Assembly: GCA_005788145.1 (NCBI GenBank)
Contig: SXYY01000034.1
Span: forward strand, 1-8,655
Source: Bacteroidota bacterium
GTDB lineage: Bacteria > Bacteroidota > Bacteroidia > NS11-12g > UBA955
Direction: 5' to 3'
Length of the DNA: 8,655 bases
Shown: positions 5,916 through 8,655 of the stretch, one piece after another
How the letters are laid out: the number at the start of each line of letters is the position of its first letter
Numbering within the stretch: the stretch's first letter is position 1
Translations under genes and position numbers: made by a program
Notes under the pieces: generated by a model
Seen by the model: only the letters and a program-made list of their open reading frames with translations
Databases searched by the model: none
Told to the model about the DNA's origin: nothing

Positions 5916-8603
5916 TTAATAAGCCAAAACGGGACTCAACCATCGTTCGGCGGTTTCCAAATCCATACCTTTCCTTTCGGCGTACTGAATCACTTGGTCT
6001 TTGTTGATTTTTCCCAATCCAAAATATTTGCTTTGGGGGTGGGCGAAGTACCAGCCGCTGACGGAGGCAGCGGGCAGCATGGCCATGGATTCAGTGAGTG
6101 TAATGTTGGCGGATTCAGGTGCACCGAGTAGGTTAAACAGCGTAGATTTTTCTGTGTGGTCTGGACATGCTGGGTAGCCGGGCGCAGGCCGGATGCCCTG
6201 GTACTTCTCACGGATTAGATCTTCATTGCTCAACATAGTTTCATCGGCATAGCCCCAAAATTGGGTTCTTATCTGCTGGTGTAACTTTTCTGCGAAACTC
6301 TCCGCCAAACGATCGGCCAAAGCCTTGGCCATGATCGATTGGTAATCGTCGTGCTGTGCTTCATAAGCCGCTACAATGGGTTCCAATCCCAATCCGGTGG
6401 TTACAGCGAATCCACCCAAATAATCTATTTTGTCATCGGCAATAAAATCAACCAAAGAGTAATTGGGCAGTCCCCCCGCCATTTTTCTTTGCTGTCTCAA
6501 GAAATGGAAGGTTTCAGTGGCTTCACGACCCTCTTTATCTGCGTTAGCAGCGTCTGTGCTATTGTAAACGGCTACATCCTCACCCAATTTTTTGGCGGGT
6601 AAGATGTACCAAACGCCTTTGGCTTGGAGCGATTGATTTGCAACCAGCTGATTCAACATGGTTTTGGCATCGTGCAGCAATTTTTTCGCTTCAGATCCTA
6701 CGATTTCATCCTCTAGGATTGCGGGGTACTGTCCGGCCAACTCCCAAGTTTGGAAGAAGGGCGTCCAATCAATTGTATCCACCAATTCAGAGAGGGGCAT
6801 TTCCACTGTGTGTATGCCAATGGTTTTGGGTTCTATCACCTCGCCGTCGTGTTGCCAGCGGTTTGCAATCGCTTCTTCAATGGTGATGAGGTCTTTGGTC
6901 GACTGTCGTTTCGCGTGATTCTCTGCCAACGCCAGGTATTCTTGCTTGATTTTTTCGGAAAAGGGTTCTTTTGTATCATCACCCAAAAGGCTTCCAGCAA
7001 CAGGAACTGAGCGCGAAGCATCGAGTACATGAACGATGGGGTGGGCATAATTCGGGGCGATTTTTACAGCAGTGTGAATGCGCGATGTTGTTGCGCCGCC
7101 GATAAGGAGTGGGGTTGACATGCCGCGGCGGGTCATTTCTTTGGCCACGTGCACCATTTCATCCAAACTCGGGGTAATCAAACCAGAAAGACCGATAATA
7201 TCTGCGCCCCATGATTGGGCTTCATCAAGAATTTTATCGGCAGGCACCATCACACCGATGTCTTTGATTTCGTAATTGTTGCAAGCCAATACCACACCCA
7301 CAATGTTCTTTCCAATGTCGTGTACATCACCTTTTACGGTAGCCATCAAGATTTTACCTTGAGGCTTGGCGTTGGGGTTAAGGGCTTTTTGTGCTTCGAG
7401 GTAGGGTTGCAAATAGGCCACGGATTTTTTCATTACGCGGGCGCTTTTTACGACTTGGGGCAGGAACATTTTTCCGGCGCCGAAGAGGTCACCTACATGG
7501 TTCATACCATCCATCAGCGGCCCTTCAATTACGCCAAGGGCGTTTTGGTATTTCTGGAAGGCTTCTTCAGTATCTGTGTCGATGAACTCGGTAATGCCTT
7601 TGATCAAACTGTGGCTCAGGCGCTCTTCTACGGAGCCCAATCGCCAAGCTTGCGTTTCTTCTATGCGTTCTTCTTTTTTGCCTTTGAATTGATCGGCCAG
7701 GGTTACCAGACGCTCCGTGGCATCGGCCCTGCGATTCAATAAAACATCTTCAACGTGTTCGAGGAGTTCTTTGGGGATTTCGTCGTAAACCTCAACCATA
7801 CCCGCATTGACAATGCCCATATCCAAACCCGCTTTGATGGCGTGATACAAGAATGCGGAGTGCATCGCCTCACGAACACGGTCGTTGCCACGGAAGGAGA
7901 AACTGATGTTGGAAACGCCGCCTGACACCTTGGCGCCGGGTAGGTTGGCTTTGATCCAACGGGTTGCTTCGATGAAATCAACAGCATAGTTGTTGTGCTC
8001 ATCAATGCCTGTGGCAACAGTGAGGATGTTTGGGTCAAAGATGATATCGTTGACAGGGAAACCTATGGATTTGAGAATGTTATAACTGCGTTCACATACC
8101 GCAATCTTTCGTTCGTAGCTATCCGCTTGTCCGGTTTCGTCGAAGGCCATTACGACCACTGCAGCACCGTAACGATGCACCAATTTTGCTTTTTGTATGA
8201 AGGCGGCTTCCCCATCTTTCAATGAGATGGAATTGACAATGCCTTTTCCTTGAAGGCATTTCAGACCGGCCTCAATGACTTCCCATTTGCTGGAGTCAAC
8301 CATCAGAGGAACACGAGAAATGTCGGGTTCTGCGGCGATCAAGTTGAGGAAGGTTACCATGGCCTCTTTGCCATCGAGCATCCCTTCATCCATGTTTACA
8401 TCGATGACTTGAGCTCCGTTCTCCACTTGCTGCCGCGCCACATCCAAGCCTTTGTTATAATCACCGACAAGGATCATTTTGGCAAACTGTCGACTACCTG
8501 TTACATTGGTCCGTTCACCAATATTAACAAAATTGGTTTCACGGGTTAGGGTAAAGGGTTCAAGTCCAGAAAGACGAAATAAATTGGGAGAAGGCTGGTT
8601 CAC
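5916..8603 (-). CDS. metH: Cobalamin-dependent methionine synthase lacking the homocysteine domain (split MetH)
   Basis: This cytosolic enzyme moves the methyl group of 5-methyltetrahydrofolate through cobalamin to homocysteine, giving methionine. The 895 residues align by eye with E. coli MetH from its folate domain to its end. The pterin/folate domain (about 15-290) has FVNIGERTNVTGS (25-37). The cap domain (about 315-405) has GPLMDGMN. The B12 domain (about 415-550) has GDVHDIGKN (425-433), with His428 as the cobalt ligand. The activation domain (about 585-890) has DWTPFF (612-617) and the S-adenosylmethionine-binding RPAPGYPAC (805-813). The roughly 330-residue N-terminal homocysteine domain with its three zinc cysteines is absent. 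A separate upstream gene beyond 8655 probably supplies it, as in many Bacteroidota. The start is GTG at 8603, just before the conserved RLSGLEP. The frame stays open to the window edge, but those 17 codons do not resemble MetH and contain no ATG. A GAAATTTG at 8611-8618 could be a -7 box. Confidence 0.93.
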   Translation of the reverse strand: MNQPSPNLFRLSGLEPFTLTRETNFVNIGERTNVTGSRQFAKMILVGDYNKGLDVARQQVENGAQVIDVNMDEGMLDGKEAMVTFLNLIAAEPDISRVPLMVDSSKWEVIEAGLKCLQGKGIVNSISLKDGEAAFIQKAKLVHRYGAAVVVMAFDETGQADSYERKIAVCERSYNILKSIGFPVNDIIFDPNILTVATGIDEHNNYAVDFIEATRWIKANLPGAKVSGGVSNISFSFRGNDRVREAMHSAFLYHAIKAGLDMGIVNAGMVEVYDEIPKELLEHVEDVLLNRRADATERLVTLADQFKGKKEERIEETQAWRLGSVEERLSHSLIKGITEFIDTDTEEAFQKYQNALGVIEGPLMDGMNHVGDLFGAGKMFLPQVVKSARVMKKSVAYLQPYLEAQKALNPNAKPQGKILMATVKGDVHDIGKNIVGVVLACNNYEIKDIGVMVPADKILDEAQSWGADIIGLSGLITPSLDEMVHVAKEMTRRGMSTPLLIGGATTSRIHTAVKIAPNYAHPIVHVLDASRSVPVAGSLLGDDTKEPFSEKIKQEYLALAENHAKRQSTKDLITIEEAIANRWQHDGEVIEPKTIGIHTVEMPLSELVDTIDWTPFFQTWELAGQYPAILEDEIVGSEAKKLLHDAKTMLNQLVANQSLQAKGVWYILPAKKLGEDVAVYNSTDAANADKEGREATETFHFLRQQRKMAGGLPNYSLVDFIADDKIDYLGGFAVTTGLGLEPIVAAYEAQHDDYQSIMAKALADRLAESFAEKLHQQIRTQFWGYADETMLSNEDLIREKYQGIRPAPGYPACPDHTEKSTLFNLLGAPESANITLTESMAMLPAASVSGWYFAHPQSKYFGLGKINKDQVIQYAERKGMDLETAERWLSPVLAY

Positions 8604-8655
8604 GATTCCACAAATTTCGGTAAAATGGGATGAACTTAATCGCCCATTGTGAATA

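Noticed and set aside
7215..7742. A 175-codon open frame on the plus strand
   Set aside because: It lies wholly antisense to the conserved metH coding sequence, and its translation shows no recognisable family motif.
8636..8647. ATGGGCGATTAA on the minus strand upstream of metH
   Set aside because: It could be the last codons of the upstream gene, but four codons are too few to judge and the window ends here.

Overview
The window looks like chromosomal DNA of a Bacteroidota (Bacteroidetes) bacterium. Three things point there. A secreted peptidase ends in a type IX secretion (T9SS) sorting domain. Start sites are preceded by nAnnTTTG-type -7 boxes rather than Shine-Dalgarno sequences. The methionine synthase gene appears split, beginning at the folate domain with no homocysteine domain in the same frame. 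I cannot name the genus. Six protein genes fill almost all of the window. I see no RNA gene, mobile element, CRISPR array or gene-free stretch over 300 bases.

Left part, minus strand (1-1881): the N-terminal 288 residues of an ALDH7/antiquitin-type aldehyde dehydrogenase run off the left edge. Upstream of it lies a ten-helix EamA/DMT-family transporter. A 58-bp gap with its own candidate -7 box separates them, so they may be transcribed together or separately.

Middle part, plus strand (1991-5895): three genes run in the same direction with gaps of 31 and 10 bp. They are an M1-family zinc metallopeptidase exported by the T9SS, an MbnP-like lipoprotein, and a di-heme cytochrome c peroxidase/MauG-like lipoprotein of MbnH type. 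In methanotrophs, MbnH is known to oxidise a tryptophan of MbnP to kynurenine, which creates a copper site. Finding both partners adjacent here, both predicted lipoproteins and with no methanobactin genes visible, is the most interesting content of the window. It suggests a heme-dependent protein-modification and copper-binding module at the envelope.

Right part, minus strand (5916-8603): a 895-residue MetH lacking the N-terminal homocysteine/zinc module, convergent with the peroxidase gene and separated from it by 20 bp. Its missing module is probably encoded by a separate gene beyond the right edge.

A recurring feature is that candidate -7 boxes sit 4-7 nt before the start codons of three genes. 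This suggests leaderless or nearly leaderless mRNAs; two of these genes start with GTG.
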